From assembly GCA_031292625.1 (NCBI GenBank), contig JARLGU010000044.1:1-60665 (forward strand): a stretch of DNA of 60,665 nucleotides. Direction: 5' to 3'. The stretch comes from Capsulimonadaceae bacterium. GTDB lineage: Bacteria; Armatimonadota; Armatimonadia; Armatimonadales; Capsulimonadaceae. The translations under genes and the position numbers were made by a program. Under the pieces are notes generated by a model. That model had not been told where the DNA came from, ran no database searches, and saw nothing but the letters and a program-made list of their open reading frames with translations. Below are positions 52,567 through 60,665 of the stretch, piece after piece (position 1 is the stretch's first letter; every line of letters starts with the position of its first letter).

Positions 52567-53250
52567 ATGGAAGTCACCATCATTCGCCATGGCGAATCGC
52601 GCAATAACGTCGGCGAAACGCTTGAGCTAGATAGCGTCCTGACGGAACACGGAGAGAACCAGGCCGAGCTTACCGGTCTCAGGCTTGGCGCGGAAGCCAA
52701 GCGGATCGCCCCATTTACGCACGCACTGGTCAGCCCTTTCCGAAGAACGTTGCAAACATTCCGCCCCATTCAACATGAAACGGGAGTCTCGGCGGAAGTC
52801 TGCCCTGAGATTTGCGAATATTGCGATGTGCGCGAGGACAGCTTCCGCGACAGCTATCGCAATTTCATCGGCCAAACCAGAGAGCAAGTCGATCACGAAT
52901 ACCCCCATGTCGACACCAGCAACATGCCAACCGGTCCCAAGCGATGGTGGCCTAGCCCCCTAGAAGACACGTTCGCAATCCGCGCCCGGGCGGCGCGCGT
53001 CGCCAGCGCCTTGCGCGCCCGCTACGGCGACACGGATGCCCGCCTGCTCATCGTCTCCCACGCTGAAACCATCGGAAGACTCGTCGAGGCATTGATGGGC
53101 TGGGAGCCTGCCGACAATGCGCCGCTAACCGGCAATTGCGGCATCTGGCGAATCGCAACCGGATCTTCTCCCTCTACGGCAACGTTGATGTTGCGCAACT
53201 CACGCGAACACCTCGCGATCCTGGAACTAACGGGGACGACGTCGCGCTGA
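52567..53250 (+). CDS. Histidine phosphatase (phosphoglycerate mutase-like) protein
   Basis: A 227-residue protein with the catalytic motif IIRHGES at residues 5-11 and the second His in IVSHAETIGRLVEAL. It could be a broad phosphatase or a mutase; the length and the absence of further mutase-specific motifs favour a phosphatase. It is a single gene. The substrate is unknown. Confidence 0.9.
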   Translation: MEVTIIRHGESRNNVGETLELDSVLTEHGENQAELTGLRLGAEAKRIAPFTHALVSPFRRTLQTFRPIQHETGVSAEVCPEICEYCDVREDSFRDSYRNFIGQTREQVDHEYPHVDTSNMPTGPKRWWPSPLEDTFAIRARAARVASALRARYGDTDARLLIVSHAETIGRLVEALMGWEPADNAPLTGNCGIWRIATGSSPSTATLMLRNSREHLAILELTGTTSR

Positions 53251-53599
53251 CGCCGCGGTTCCCGAGCCCAACCGCCCTTATTCGAGAAGGATCTCGATGC
53301 ACGGGGGCGTCACAAGGATATGTACGCTGTCACTCTAAGGCGAGCGATTGGATCTGGCGCGGCGCAGTTGCCGAAACAGGCGTAATGAAACGCCGTCGAT
53401 TCATCTGATCATTCTCGCGATCAGGTACCATTGAAGGCGATTGCCATTCCCATCCGCGCCGCGGCGAGCCAGAACGCAGCGCGCGGCAAGCAGAGGATTG
53501 GACAAGCGCTTTTAGCCAACATGCCCCGCCCAAAAACCGTTAAGGTCCTTCTTTCACGGTCCGGGATATGTTGGAACTATAAAGTTGGAAAGTGGACAG
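53251..53599. other. Intergenic region, no gene seen
   Basis: About 350 bases. CTGATC/GATCAG (near 53408-53427, loop of eight) is the only clear hairpin and has no T-run. TATAAA near 53579 could be a -10 for the KdpD-like gene, but no good -35 is seen. Confidence 0.35.
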
Positions 53600-54739
53600 A
53601 TGGAATTACTCGCACCCGATGAAGTGAGATCAGCAACCGGCAACAATCCCTTATGCAAAGGACGGCTCAAGCTGTTCTTGAGCTTTGCTGCCGGGGTCGG
53701 CAAAACTTACTCAATGTTGGCGGAAGCTAAACGCCGTAAAGCAAACAACGGCGAAGACGTGGTGATCGGCTATATCGAGTCGCATGGCCGTCAAGCGACC
53801 GAGGACCAGATTGGCGATCTGGAAGTCATTCCCCGGCGCAACGTCGAATATCGCGGCGCTTACTTCGACGAACTGGACGTCGAGCGGATCATCCGCCGCA
53901 ACCCCTCATGCGTGGTAATCGATGAGCTTGCGCATTTGAACGTTCCCGGCATGAACCACGCAAAAAGATACGAGGACGTCCTTGAGATCCTGAGCCACGG
54001 GATCAGCGTTCTGACCGCGATGAACGTTCAACACCTGGAAAGCCTGAACGACGTCGTCCTTCAGATCACCGGCGTCAAGATCCGGGAGACGGTGCCGGAT
54101 TCGTTTCTACGCAATGTCGATGAAATCGTTACGGTCGACATCTCTCCGGAAGCGCTGATCAATCGCCTGCAGCGCGGCGCGATCTACCCAACAACGCGCG
54201 TACCGCTTGCCCTCGCCAACTTCTTCACGGAAGGCAACCTATCCGCCCTCCGGCAACTGTTGCTCAGGGAAGTCGCAACAGAAGTGGACCGGTCGGTGCA
54301 AACCTATCGTCAGCGCAAGGGCATCGATACGATGTGGCGAACGCAAGAACGAGTTATGGTCTGCATGTCGCCCGACCATCCGTGCGACCGTTTGCTGCGT
54401 CGAGGTTGGCGAGTCGCCAGCAGGCTGCAAGCAGATATCGTTGCGGTCTACGTCGCGCCGGCAACGGACGTGCCTCAACAAAAGCGCATCCTTGACGTGG
54501 ACTGTCGATTGGCCGCCGAGCTCAACATCGTCGTAGAACGTCTTGAAGGGAAGGAAGTCGCGACAACCCTTGCCGATTTTGCCTGGAAGCACCAGATCAC
54601 CGAAATCGTAATCGGCCACTCACGCGAATCCAAACTAGCGGAACTCGTGAAGGGATCGATCATCAACGATCTTATCCGCCGGGTTCGCGGCATTGACGTG
54701 CTCATTATCGCAAACTCGGACGAGCCAAAGGGCAAGTAG
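53600..54739 (+). CDS. Stand-alone KdpD sensor domain with Usp domain, no histidine kinase
   Basis: A 379-residue protein. Residues about 15-220 are the KdpD N-terminal ATP-binding domain (LSFAAGVGKTYSMLAEAKR, VVIDELAHLNVPG, AMNVQHLESLNDVV). Residues about 250-375 are a universal-stress-protein-like domain (RVMVCMSPDHPCDRLLRRG, EIVIGHSRESKLAELVKGS). Full KdpD is near 900 residues, with membrane helices and a kinase; here the gene ends cleanly with a stop and a new gene follows 11 bases later. Short KdpD proteins are known in some cyanobacteria and Deinococcus. No kdpABC or kdpE is in the window. The start is ATG 53600; a TTG at 53585 is the alternative. Confidence 0.92.
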   Translation: MELLAPDEVRSATGNNPLCKGRLKLFLSFAAGVGKTYSMLAEAKRRKANNGEDVVIGYIESHGRQATEDQIGDLEVIPRRNVEYRGAYFDELDVERIIRRNPSCVVIDELAHLNVPGMNHAKRYEDVLEILSHGISVLTAMNVQHLESLNDVVLQITGVKIRETVPDSFLRNVDEIVTVDISPEALINRLQRGAIYPTTRVPLALANFFTEGNLSALRQLLLREVATEVDRSVQTYRQRKGIDTMWRTQERVMVCMSPDHPCDRLLRRGWRVASRLQADIVAVYVAPATDVPQQKRILDVDCRLAAELNIVVERLEGKEVATTLADFAWKHQITEIVIGHSRESKLAELVKGSIINDLIRRVRGIDVLIIANSDEPKGK

Positions 54740-54750
54740 AGATTAGCGTC

Positions 54751-55827
54751 ATGCCAGATCCGATCGTATCCCTGCAAGCAAGACTCTGGGACCTGCCGCT
54801 CAATGCGCCGTTTCGCATTGCCACGCGAACGGCATACGTGGCGTCCAACGTCCTCGTCAGTGTGTCCGTCGGCGCACTGACTGGCTTTGGAGCGGCCGCT
54901 CCGGTGTCGTATGTCACCGGTGAAACGCGCGAATCCGTGCTGGAGGCGGTTGCCGCCGCGACTAATAACCTGATCGGCCTGGACGCGGATCGGATTGGAC
55001 CGCTTCTGGACAAGGCTAGCGAATCGCTCGCGGCGTCGCCGTCCGCCCGCGCGGGAGTTGAAATGGCGCTGCTCGATCTGTGGGCGCGGCGGCATCGGAT
55101 AAACCTCTGGCACTACTTCGGAGCGCGACGGGACCACGTCGTCACCGACCTGACTATCCCCATTGTGTCCGCGGAGGAGGCCCGGGCGCTCACGCTCGAC
55201 GCCGTCTCGAAAGGCTTTGCGCATTTCAAGGTAAAAGTCGGAGACCCGAATGGGCTCGAGGCGGATCTCGCGCGCATTCGATCCGTCGCATCCGCCGCCC
55301 CAAAAGCAGGGATACGGATCGATGCCAACCAGGCCTTCACGCCGGACAATGCAATCCGCTTCGTTGCCAAACTTACCGAATCGTCGCCAAACATCGAGCT
55401 CTTAGAGCAGCCAGTCGCCAAGGAAGATATTGCCGGGCTCAAGTATGTCCGCGAAAACATCTCCATCCCCGTATTTGCCGATGAAGCGGCGCGCGATCCG
55501 TCGAGCGTGCGCCGCCTCATTCGCGAAGACGCCGTGGATGGCATCAATATCAAGCTGATGAAGTCCGGAATTACCGGAGCTCTGGAGATCATTTCGCTAT
55601 GCCAGGCGGCCGGGATCAAACTGATGATCGGCTGTATGCTGGAATCGCGTCTGAGCTTGACCGCTGCGGCGTATATTGCCGCCGGGACCGGCGCGATCCC
55701 CGTGATCGACCTCGACGCCCACTGTCTGCTTGCCCCAGACCCCGCGCGCACCGGCGGATTCCAAGAAGACGGCCCGCGCCTGGTTGTCGATGCCAATGGC
55801 TTCGGCTGGGGCGTGGAAGGGCTGTAG
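54751..55827 (+). CDS. Dipeptide epimerase (enolase superfamily)
   Basis: A 358-residue muconate-lactonising-enzyme-type protein, most like L-Ala-D/L-Glu epimerases that recycle murein peptides. It has the capping N-domain, then the catalytic KxK motif FKVKVG, metal ligands in IDANQAF, LLEQPV and ADEAA, a second Lys in INIKLMKSGI, and the specificity loops GCMLES and DLDAH. The DxD near the end is typical of dipeptide epimerases. It is 11 bases downstream of the KdpD-like gene and probably co-transcribed, although a functional link is not obvious. Confidence 0.9.
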   Translation: MPDPIVSLQARLWDLPLNAPFRIATRTAYVASNVLVSVSVGALTGFGAAAPVSYVTGETRESVLEAVAAATNNLIGLDADRIGPLLDKASESLAASPSARAGVEMALLDLWARRHRINLWHYFGARRDHVVTDLTIPIVSAEEARALTLDAVSKGFAHFKVKVGDPNGLEADLARIRSVASAAPKAGIRIDANQAFTPDNAIRFVAKLTESSPNIELLEQPVAKEDIAGLKYVRENISIPVFADEAARDPSSVRRLIREDAVDGINIKLMKSGITGALEIISLCQAAGIKLMIGCMLESRLSLTAAAYIAAGTGAIPVIDLDAHCLLAPDPARTGGFQEDGPRLVVDANGFGWGVEGL

Positions 55828-55920
55828 GAGACCAGTTCACGAAACGACGTCATGCCTTGCGCCGAGCGGACGCGACGCGTAATCTTCGAACTCCCTTAAG
55901 CCGCGTTAGAAGCTCTGCGC

Positions 55921-56667
55921 CTATTTCCTGCTGACCAAATACGCCGCGAGCGCATTGAGCTGGTCCTTGCTGAGAGCGGCGAACGACGGCATGTCGGAAC
56001 CGGCGTCGACTTGCGATGGATGTTGCAGATGGCGCACCTGCCAGTTTGGATCCGAGTGCCGGCTTCCTTCGTGGGTGAGATCAGGATCGTCGGACGCCCC
56101 TTGTCCGTTGATCCGGTGGCAACTCAAGCAGTGCTCTTCCTGGACAAGTCGCGCCCCCTGCAACGCAGCCTTCGACAACCCCTGATCCGCCGCCGGATCG
56201 GCAATGGGCTGTGCTGGCGCCGCGAAAGCAGCAACGGCGTCGGGTTGGTCGCTGCCGAACACCATGCTGCCCCCCAAATAGCCGGTGAAAGACACGGCCG
56301 CCGTAACGGCGACGAGCGCCGCCATGGAGGCGGCGCGACCAGGGCCGGAAAGCTTATCTTTGGCTGCGATTCGGCCGAGCAGCAACAAAGCGCCGAGACT
56401 TGCCGTCACAATCGCGCCAGTGCGATGCCAGAACAGCGCATGCGGCGGGCTCGCACCGGCGCCAAAGGTTTCGTTCGCCGCCATCGTTCCGCTCAAAAGC
56501 GAAATCGCCGCGCCGATCACTCCGGCCGCAAGACACCAAAAACTGACCGTCCGCCACTCGACCTTGGAAAACAGAAGCGCACCTGCCTCGAAGAGGAATG
56601 CGGCAATGATAAGCGCAACGGGAAAGTGAGTCAGTGCGCCGTGAAACTCTGTCCAACTGTATCTCAT
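55921..56667 (-). CDS. DUF2231 membrane domain fused to cytochrome c domain
   Basis: A 248-residue protein with four membrane helices of the DUF2231 type (HGALTHFPVALIIAAFLFE, FWCLAAGVIGAAISLLSG, AIVTASLGALLLLG, ALVAVTAAVSFTGYLGG), then a linker and a small cytochrome c domain with C180-L-S-C183-H184 and a distal-ligand Met in SDMPSF. The heme would be outside the inner membrane, so an electron-transfer role is likely. ATG 56667 with GGAG five bases upstream is preferred to the frame opening at 56784, which lies inside repeat A. The upstream repeat A copy ends about 25 bases before this start. Confidence 0.88.
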   Translation of the reverse strand: MRYSWTEFHGALTHFPVALIIAAFLFEAGALLFSKVEWRTVSFWCLAAGVIGAAISLLSGTMAANETFGAGASPPHALFWHRTGAIVTASLGALLLLGRIAAKDKLSGPGRAASMAALVAVTAAVSFTGYLGGSMVFGSDQPDAVAAFAAPAQPIADPAADQGLSKAALQGARLVQEEHCLSCHRINGQGASDDPDLTHEGSRHSDPNWQVRHLQHPSQVDAGSDMPSFAALSKDQLNALAAYLVSRK

Positions 56668-56695
56668 GAAGTCTCCAGTAAACGCAGGGCGATCG

Positions 56696-56815
56696 CATCT
56701 ATTGCTGTTAACAGCGGCGCGAGTCCGGTTCTGAAAGGGTCTAACCGATAGACGGCCAGCATTTTCGTGATCCGGCAGCCCCATTGATGGGGATTAACAT
56801 CTCAGGACGGTCGTT
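56696..56815 (-). repeat. Repeat family A, inverted and shortened copy
   Basis: Read on the minus strand, it matches 121-270 with a gap: CCCCATCAATGGGGCTGCC, GGATCACGAAAATGCTGG, then ACCCTTTCAGAACCGGACTC and the palindrome CTGTTAACAG up to GATGCGATCGCCCTG. It lacks about 29 bases (near 179-208) present in the copy at the window start. Compensating changes in the CCCC-ATCAAT-GGGG hairpin keep it paired. It lies directly ahead of the cytochrome gene. Confidence 0.78.
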
Positions 56816-56881
56816 CACGGCCGGAAAACGAGCCAATATCGATGACAATCGTTGATATGAATAGATACGATCGCCCTCCAA

Positions 56882-58249
56882 TCAGCGCTGCCTAACGAGT
56901 ATTGTCACGACGCTGTGCGCCGCAATGGCAACCATGGCCTCTCCATGTCCGTTGACCCCAATCGTAGAATCGTCAGTTTTGTCCTGGCTAGCGGCGCCGC
57001 TGCGAGTAACCGTCAACCGCGACCGGCCTGGCAGTCCGGAGAGGGCGATGGAGCCGTCGCCGACCGTGTTGATCGCCGCGATTTCCAGGCTTTTCGGATC
57101 GCTCAGCTGAGTCGCGAGGACGAGCAATCGCGGCTTGTCAGATGCGGCTTGGATTCTGGCGGCGTCCGGCGCAAGCACTTCGGAAAGTTGGTGGACCACG
57201 CCAAATGCCGGATACGATAAGCTGCCGTCCGGTCCCCCCGCAAGCGGACAGTCGTTTTCGTACTCCCAGTAGTCGGCCGCCGAAACGCCAGCCTGCGCAA
57301 AGCACTTCCAATAAGCCTCAGCCACGCGCATCGCATGATCCCACGACGTCCACGGGGCAGGCTGCGCATCGGCAAGGTGCGCATCGTATCCGAGAGCCGT
57401 GCACCAAACCGGTTTCTTCGCCTGCTTCGCCAGATCCGCGATCGCCCGGTAATCGTCGTCAGAGGCCTGCTCACAGTCCCAGGACTGAAACGCGAGCGGG
57501 CCGAGAAGCGACGAGAGCGATGGATCGGCGAGAAGCGGCCGGGCATAAGAAGCCAGAGCGGCTGCGGTGGAAGTATCGCCGATCAGCCATTTCGGCGTGA
57601 GAGCAAGCTGCCCAAACCGCGCCCCGGCAAGCTTGATGAAAGCGGCAATCTCGGCGGGCGCCATCTTGACGTCCCCGCCCTGATCCGGCGCATTGAACGA
57701 CATCGTCTCAACCGAGATGCCGTACCGCTCGCGCGCGGCGGCCAAATACTGTGCAAGCGCCTCGACGACATCGTTGTATTTATCGGCGAGGATCGTTCGC
57801 CCGGTTTTGAGCGATGGATCGGCAACCGCCCAGTCCGGCATGGACCAGATCGACGCCGTCACCGGCACGCCGCGCCGCTCAAAATCCTGCAACAACAGGA
57901 AACTCGCGACCACCGCTTTGTCATCGCGCGCCCAAGCCCCGCCCGCCTGCGGCGCCCACTGCGCGAGAGGGATTGCCACGCGCGCGTGCACCGGGTTCAG
58001 CGAAGACAGGGTCGCGCGGCCGACGCTGTCGAGCCCCGCCTTGTCCCCGCCATCAAATAGGCCATACCGTTCGCGGGCGTAGTTGCCGCCAAGACCGTCA
58101 ATCTTGCCGGCGGTCGTCTGCCAGTGCAGATCGACCTTCGCAACGCCTAGGGGCGGATCCGCCGCCGGACCTTCGGCGTGCGCCGCAACCGCCATCGCGG
58201 CGCTCGCAAACAGCAGCGCGAGCGCGAAGCGTACTGAGTTCATCGTCAT
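56882..58249 (-). CDS. Exported GH30-like protein lacking both expected catalytic glutamates
   Basis: A 455-residue protein with a signal peptide (FALALLFASAAMAVAAHA), a TIM-barrel region (about 45-370) and a C-terminal beta domain. It resembles GH30-type glycosidases (GKIDGLGGNYARERYG, PVTASIWSMPDWA). The acid/base motif, normally FNEPD, is FNAPDQ (A187). The nucleophile motif, normally W-x-TE-x-G, is VWCTALGYD (A285). Both Glu are therefore replaced by Ala in my reading, which implies a carbohydrate-binding or regulatory protein rather than an enzyme. The ATG at 58249 follows AAGGA. It lies alone, divergent from zwf. Confidence 0.8.
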   Translation of the reverse strand: MTMNSVRFALALLFASAAMAVAAHAEGPAADPPLGVAKVDLHWQTTAGKIDGLGGNYARERYGLFDGGDKAGLDSVGRATLSSLNPVHARVAIPLAQWAPQAGGAWARDDKAVVASFLLLQDFERRGVPVTASIWSMPDWAVADPSLKTGRTILADKYNDVVEALAQYLAAARERYGISVETMSFNAPDQGGDVKMAPAEIAAFIKLAGARFGQLALTPKWLIGDTSTAAALASYARPLLADPSLSSLLGPLAFQSWDCEQASDDDYRAIADLAKQAKKPVWCTALGYDAHLADAQPAPWTSWDHAMRVAEAYWKCFAQAGVSAADYWEYENDCPLAGGPDGSLSYPAFGVVHQLSEVLAPDAARIQAASDKPRLLVLATQLSDPKSLEIAAINTVGDGSIALSGLPGRSRLTVTRSGAASQDKTDDSTIGVNGHGEAMVAIAAHSVVTILVRQR

Positions 58250-58337
58250 CGCGTATCCTTATCGATCTGTATCGTGCATCGTAGAATTGATCCGGGGAGT
58301 CCGATTGTCCACTCCGTATACGTGATTTTGCAAGAGA

Positions 58338-59996
58338 ATGTCTCAAAAACGGGTAACTTCAGGAACGCAGATGGGGCCGCTTCCTGTTAAAGGGAACGAA
58401 ATCCGCCGCAATCGTTCTCAAGAAAGGTCCACGCCCTTGGATAGCCATCCTTCCGCTGTCACGTTGCCAGGCCTCGCTTCCACCGCAAAAACATCCCACC
58501 GCACGGCGCCGCCTTGTGCGTTCGTCATCTTCGGAGCAAGCGGCGACCTGACCGCCCGCAAACTAGTTCCCGCATTATACAACCTGGATGGCCAGGGCCT
58601 GCTCCCCGACGGCCTCGCCGTGGTTGGCGTCGCGATCACTGAGATGGACGACGAATCATTCCGCCAGAATATGCACCACGCGACGAAAACGTCTGCGGAG
58701 GTCGAGAACTTCCAGGAAGAGACCTGGAGCGCGTTTGAAAAGCGCCTTCACTATATTACCGGAGGATTCGATCAACCCAAAACATACGACGACTTAAAAG
58801 CGCGTCTCCTTCAGATCGACAACGATTTCCAAACATGCGGGAACACTCTCTACTATCTGGCAACCACGCCGTCGTTTTTCGGCGTCATCGTCGGAATGCT
58901 CGGCGAACTCGCGATGGCCGTTCCCCGGCAGCAGGGCAGTTGGACGCGGGTTATTATCGAAAAGCCGTTCGGACACGATCTGCAGAGCGCCGCAAAACTC
59001 AACGACGAGGTCCATTCCGTCTTTCTCGAAGAGCAGGTCTTTCGTATCGACCACTACCTTGGCAAGGAGACGGTGCAAAACATCCTGGCGTTCCGGTTCG
59101 CCAACTCGATCTTCGAGCCGATCTGGAGCCGGGAGCATATCGATCACGTCCAGATCACCGCCGCGGAAACGCTCGGAGTCGAACACCGGGGAAACTATTA
59201 CGAGACGGCGGGAGCGTTGCGCGACATGTTCCAGAACCATCTCTTCCAGCTAATGGCGCTGGTCGCAATGGAACCGCCCGTCCACATCGACGGCCCCTTC
59301 GTGCGCGATCGCAAGGCCGACGTCCTGCGCAGCATCGTGCCGCTGAGCGGCGACGGCGTTGGGCTCAATACGGTCCGAGCACAGTACGAAGCGGGTGAGA
59401 TTTCCGGCGAGAAGGTAGACGCATACACGGTCGAACCGGACGTCCATCCGTACTCGCAGACGGAAACGTTTGCGGCGATGGAATTGAGCATCGATAACTG
59501 GCGTTGGGGCGGCGTCCCGTTTTACCTGCGGTCCGGGAAACGTCTTGCGGACAAGCGGACTGAGATCGCGATCACGTTTAAGTCGGTGCCGCAGCAGTTC
59601 TTTAACTTGGGCGGCGACGAAACGATCAACCCTAACGTGCTCGTGATGCGCATCCAGCCGAACGAAGGGATTCTCTTGACGCTCGGCGCGAAGATCCCCG
59701 GTCCCAGAATGGTTGTGCGCCAGATGCAGATGGATTTCTCGTACCGCACCGGCTTCGGCGAGTCCCGCGCGACGGCGTATGAAACCCTGCTGCTCGACGC
59801 CATTGAAGGCGACTCGACCCTGTTCAATCGCTACGACTCGGTCGAGCTTTCGTGGAAAATCCTTGCGCCGGTACTCGAAGCCTGGTCCGTAAACGATCCC
59901 AGTACGCCGCTCGCGAAATACCCTGCGGGAAGCTGGGGACCGACCGCCGCGAACGTGCTGATCGCTCGCGACGGGCGCGCGTGGCGGAACGAGTGA
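58338..59996 (+). CDS. zwf: Glucose-6-phosphate 1-dehydrogenase
   Basis: A 552-residue NADP-dependent dehydrogenase that starts the oxidative pentose phosphate pathway. It has the nucleotide-binding motif VIFGASGDLTARKL (about residue 63), the catalytic RIDHYLGKE, and later IIEKPFGHDL. The N-terminus carries about 60 extra residues before the Rossmann motif compared with many Zwf proteins. The start is therefore uncertain (ATG 58338, or ATG 58371). gnd, its partner, is at 2836-4248. No opcA or pgl gene is adjacent. Confidence 0.95.
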   Translation: MSQKRVTSGTQMGPLPVKGNEIRRNRSQERSTPLDSHPSAVTLPGLASTAKTSHRTAPPCAFVIFGASGDLTARKLVPALYNLDGQGLLPDGLAVVGVAITEMDDESFRQNMHHATKTSAEVENFQEETWSAFEKRLHYITGGFDQPKTYDDLKARLLQIDNDFQTCGNTLYYLATTPSFFGVIVGMLGELAMAVPRQQGSWTRVIIEKPFGHDLQSAAKLNDEVHSVFLEEQVFRIDHYLGKETVQNILAFRFANSIFEPIWSREHIDHVQITAAETLGVEHRGNYYETAGALRDMFQNHLFQLMALVAMEPPVHIDGPFVRDRKADVLRSIVPLSGDGVGLNTVRAQYEAGEISGEKVDAYTVEPDVHPYSQTETFAAMELSIDNWRWGGVPFYLRSGKRLADKRTEIAITFKSVPQQFFNLGGDETINPNVLVMRIQPNEGILLTLGAKIPGPRMVVRQMQMDFSYRTGFGESRATAYETLLLDAIEGDSTLFNRYDSVELSWKILAPVLEAWSVNDPSTPLAKYPAGSWGPTAANVLIARDGRAWRNE

Positions 59997-60072
59997 AAGA
60001 CGAGGCAGGATGCCCAGTGGCCGGCCTTGCCGCTTTTCTTCTCAGCATCTGCAAAATAATCGAAAGGCATTG

Positions 60073-60261
60073 CAAGACGGCTCCCCGGCCGCCGTGGCCG
60101 TTTTTGGGAAAGGGCCGTCACACCGCATTCACAGCTTCCCGATACGCGCTGCAATCGGCCGTAGCAGGCAAAGCGCCGTACGCGTGTTGACGCCGCCTTA
60201 CCGATCGCCGCCGTGAACGAGGCGCGAGCAAAAAAGTGCCCCGGCGGCACGAGCCGTCTTG
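60073..60261 (+). repeat. Repeat family B, copy 4 (189 bp)
   Basis: Ends CAAGACGGCTC and GAGCCGTCTTG are perfectly complementary over 11 bp. The left flank AATCGAAAGGCATTG is shared with copy 5. It is nearly identical to copy 5, so this pair is recent. Confidence 0.93.
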
Positions 60262-60315
60262 AATCTTGTACTCGCAGCGCCGATTAAACTACCCCCTTAG
60301 AATCGAAAGGCATTG

Positions 60316-60504
60316 CAAGACGGCTCCCCGGCCGCCGTGGCCGTTTTTGGAAAAGGGCCGTCACACCGCATTCACAGCTTCCCGATACGCGCTGCAATCG
60401 GCCGTAGCAGGCAAAGCGCCGTACGCGTGTTGACGCCGCCTTGCCGATCGCCGCCGTGAACGCGGCGCGGACAAAAAAGTGCCCCGGCGGCACGAGCCGT
60501 CTTG
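60316..60504 (+). repeat. Repeat family B, copy 5 (189 bp)
   Basis: Same length and ends as copy 4, which starts 243 bases earlier; only scattered substitutions separate them. The right flank AATCTTGTACTCGCAACGCC is also shared. Confidence 0.93.
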
Positions 60505-60576
60505 AATCTTGTACTCGCAACGCCGATCAATGACGTATGCTCTTCGCCGCATCTGCAAAATCATCGAGATCGGTTG

Positions 60577-60665
60577 CAAGACGGCACCCCGGCCGCCGTT
60601 GCCGTTTTTGGAAAAGGGCCGTCAGACCGAATTCACAGCTTCCCGATACGCGCTGCAATTGGCCG
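60577..60665 (+). repeat. Repeat family B, copy 6 (cut by the window edge)
   Basis: It starts CAAGACGGCAC, one mismatch from copy 5, with the landmark GTTTTTGGAAAAGGGCCGTC, and runs off the end. Together with copies 4 and 5 it forms a tandem-like array of about 250-base spacing. Confidence 0.85.

Overview
The window looks like chromosomal DNA from a GC-rich, free-living, diderm bacterium. I infer Armatimonadota (a Capsulimonas-like soil lineage) with moderate confidence. The main clue is a DUF1559-type pseudopilin with a [11 protein letters not shown]-terminus and a late DGHAKW motif, paired with a LacI regulator and a secreted glycosidase. DUF1559 proteins also abound in Planctomycetes, so this is not proof. 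I found no rRNA, tRNA, CRISPR array, intact insertion sequence or phage genes.

Layout. 1-2300: an intergenic repeat family (A), then an FeFe-hydrogenase-like domain fused to a chemoreceptor signalling domain and interrupted by an in-frame TAA. 2836-4248: gnd; its pathway partner zwf is at the far end (58338-59996), so both NADPH-forming steps of the oxidative pentose phosphate pathway are present. 4433-9600: a LacI regulator facing a pseudopilin and a large secreted glycosidase across two mirror-image promoters. 9688-11112: two small membrane-anchored proteins. 11412-14519: two ammonium transporter genes, the second behind a terminator hairpin that abuts its ribosome binding site. 14749-19173: deoB, a mutarotase-like protein and a serine hydrolase. 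19181-23050: iorA-iorB-paaK-ACT, an operon for 2-oxo-acid (aryl pyruvate) oxidation to acyl-CoA with an acid-CoA ligase. 23306-28103: the ATP synthase genes atpZ-I-B-E-F-H-A; gamma, beta and epsilon are absent, so the F-ATPase locus is split. 28480-32567: a DUF1015 protein and a large uncharacterised protein. 32755-34991: an autoregulated marR-MFS efflux cassette that looks lower in GC.

36485-46282 is the most unusual locus. Six genes on the minus strand encode, in transcription order: a 1571-residue protein joining a secreted M28-like peptidase domain (active-site residues apparently lost) to an FtsX permease; an OPT-like polytopic membrane protein; a 323-residue protein of two similar halves; a PqqD-like protein; a minimal FtsX permease; and a LolD/MacB-type ATPase. 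I read it as a candidate heterodimeric type VII ABC system with its own PqqD-like adaptor, possibly handling a peptide or lipoprotein. Function is inference.

46617-59996: pilT and a secreted protein, a metallophosphoesterase, flotillin-like floA, a CRP/FNR regulator, a histidine phosphatase, a stand-alone KdpD sensor domain, a dipeptide epimerase, a DUF2231-cytochrome c fusion, a glycosidase-like protein lacking both expected catalytic glutamates, and zwf.

A second repeat family (B) is a 189-bp unit with complementary ends, always on the + strand and always intergenic. There are six copies. One has grown to 468 bp by exactly three extra 93-bp tandem units; the last copy runs off the window.
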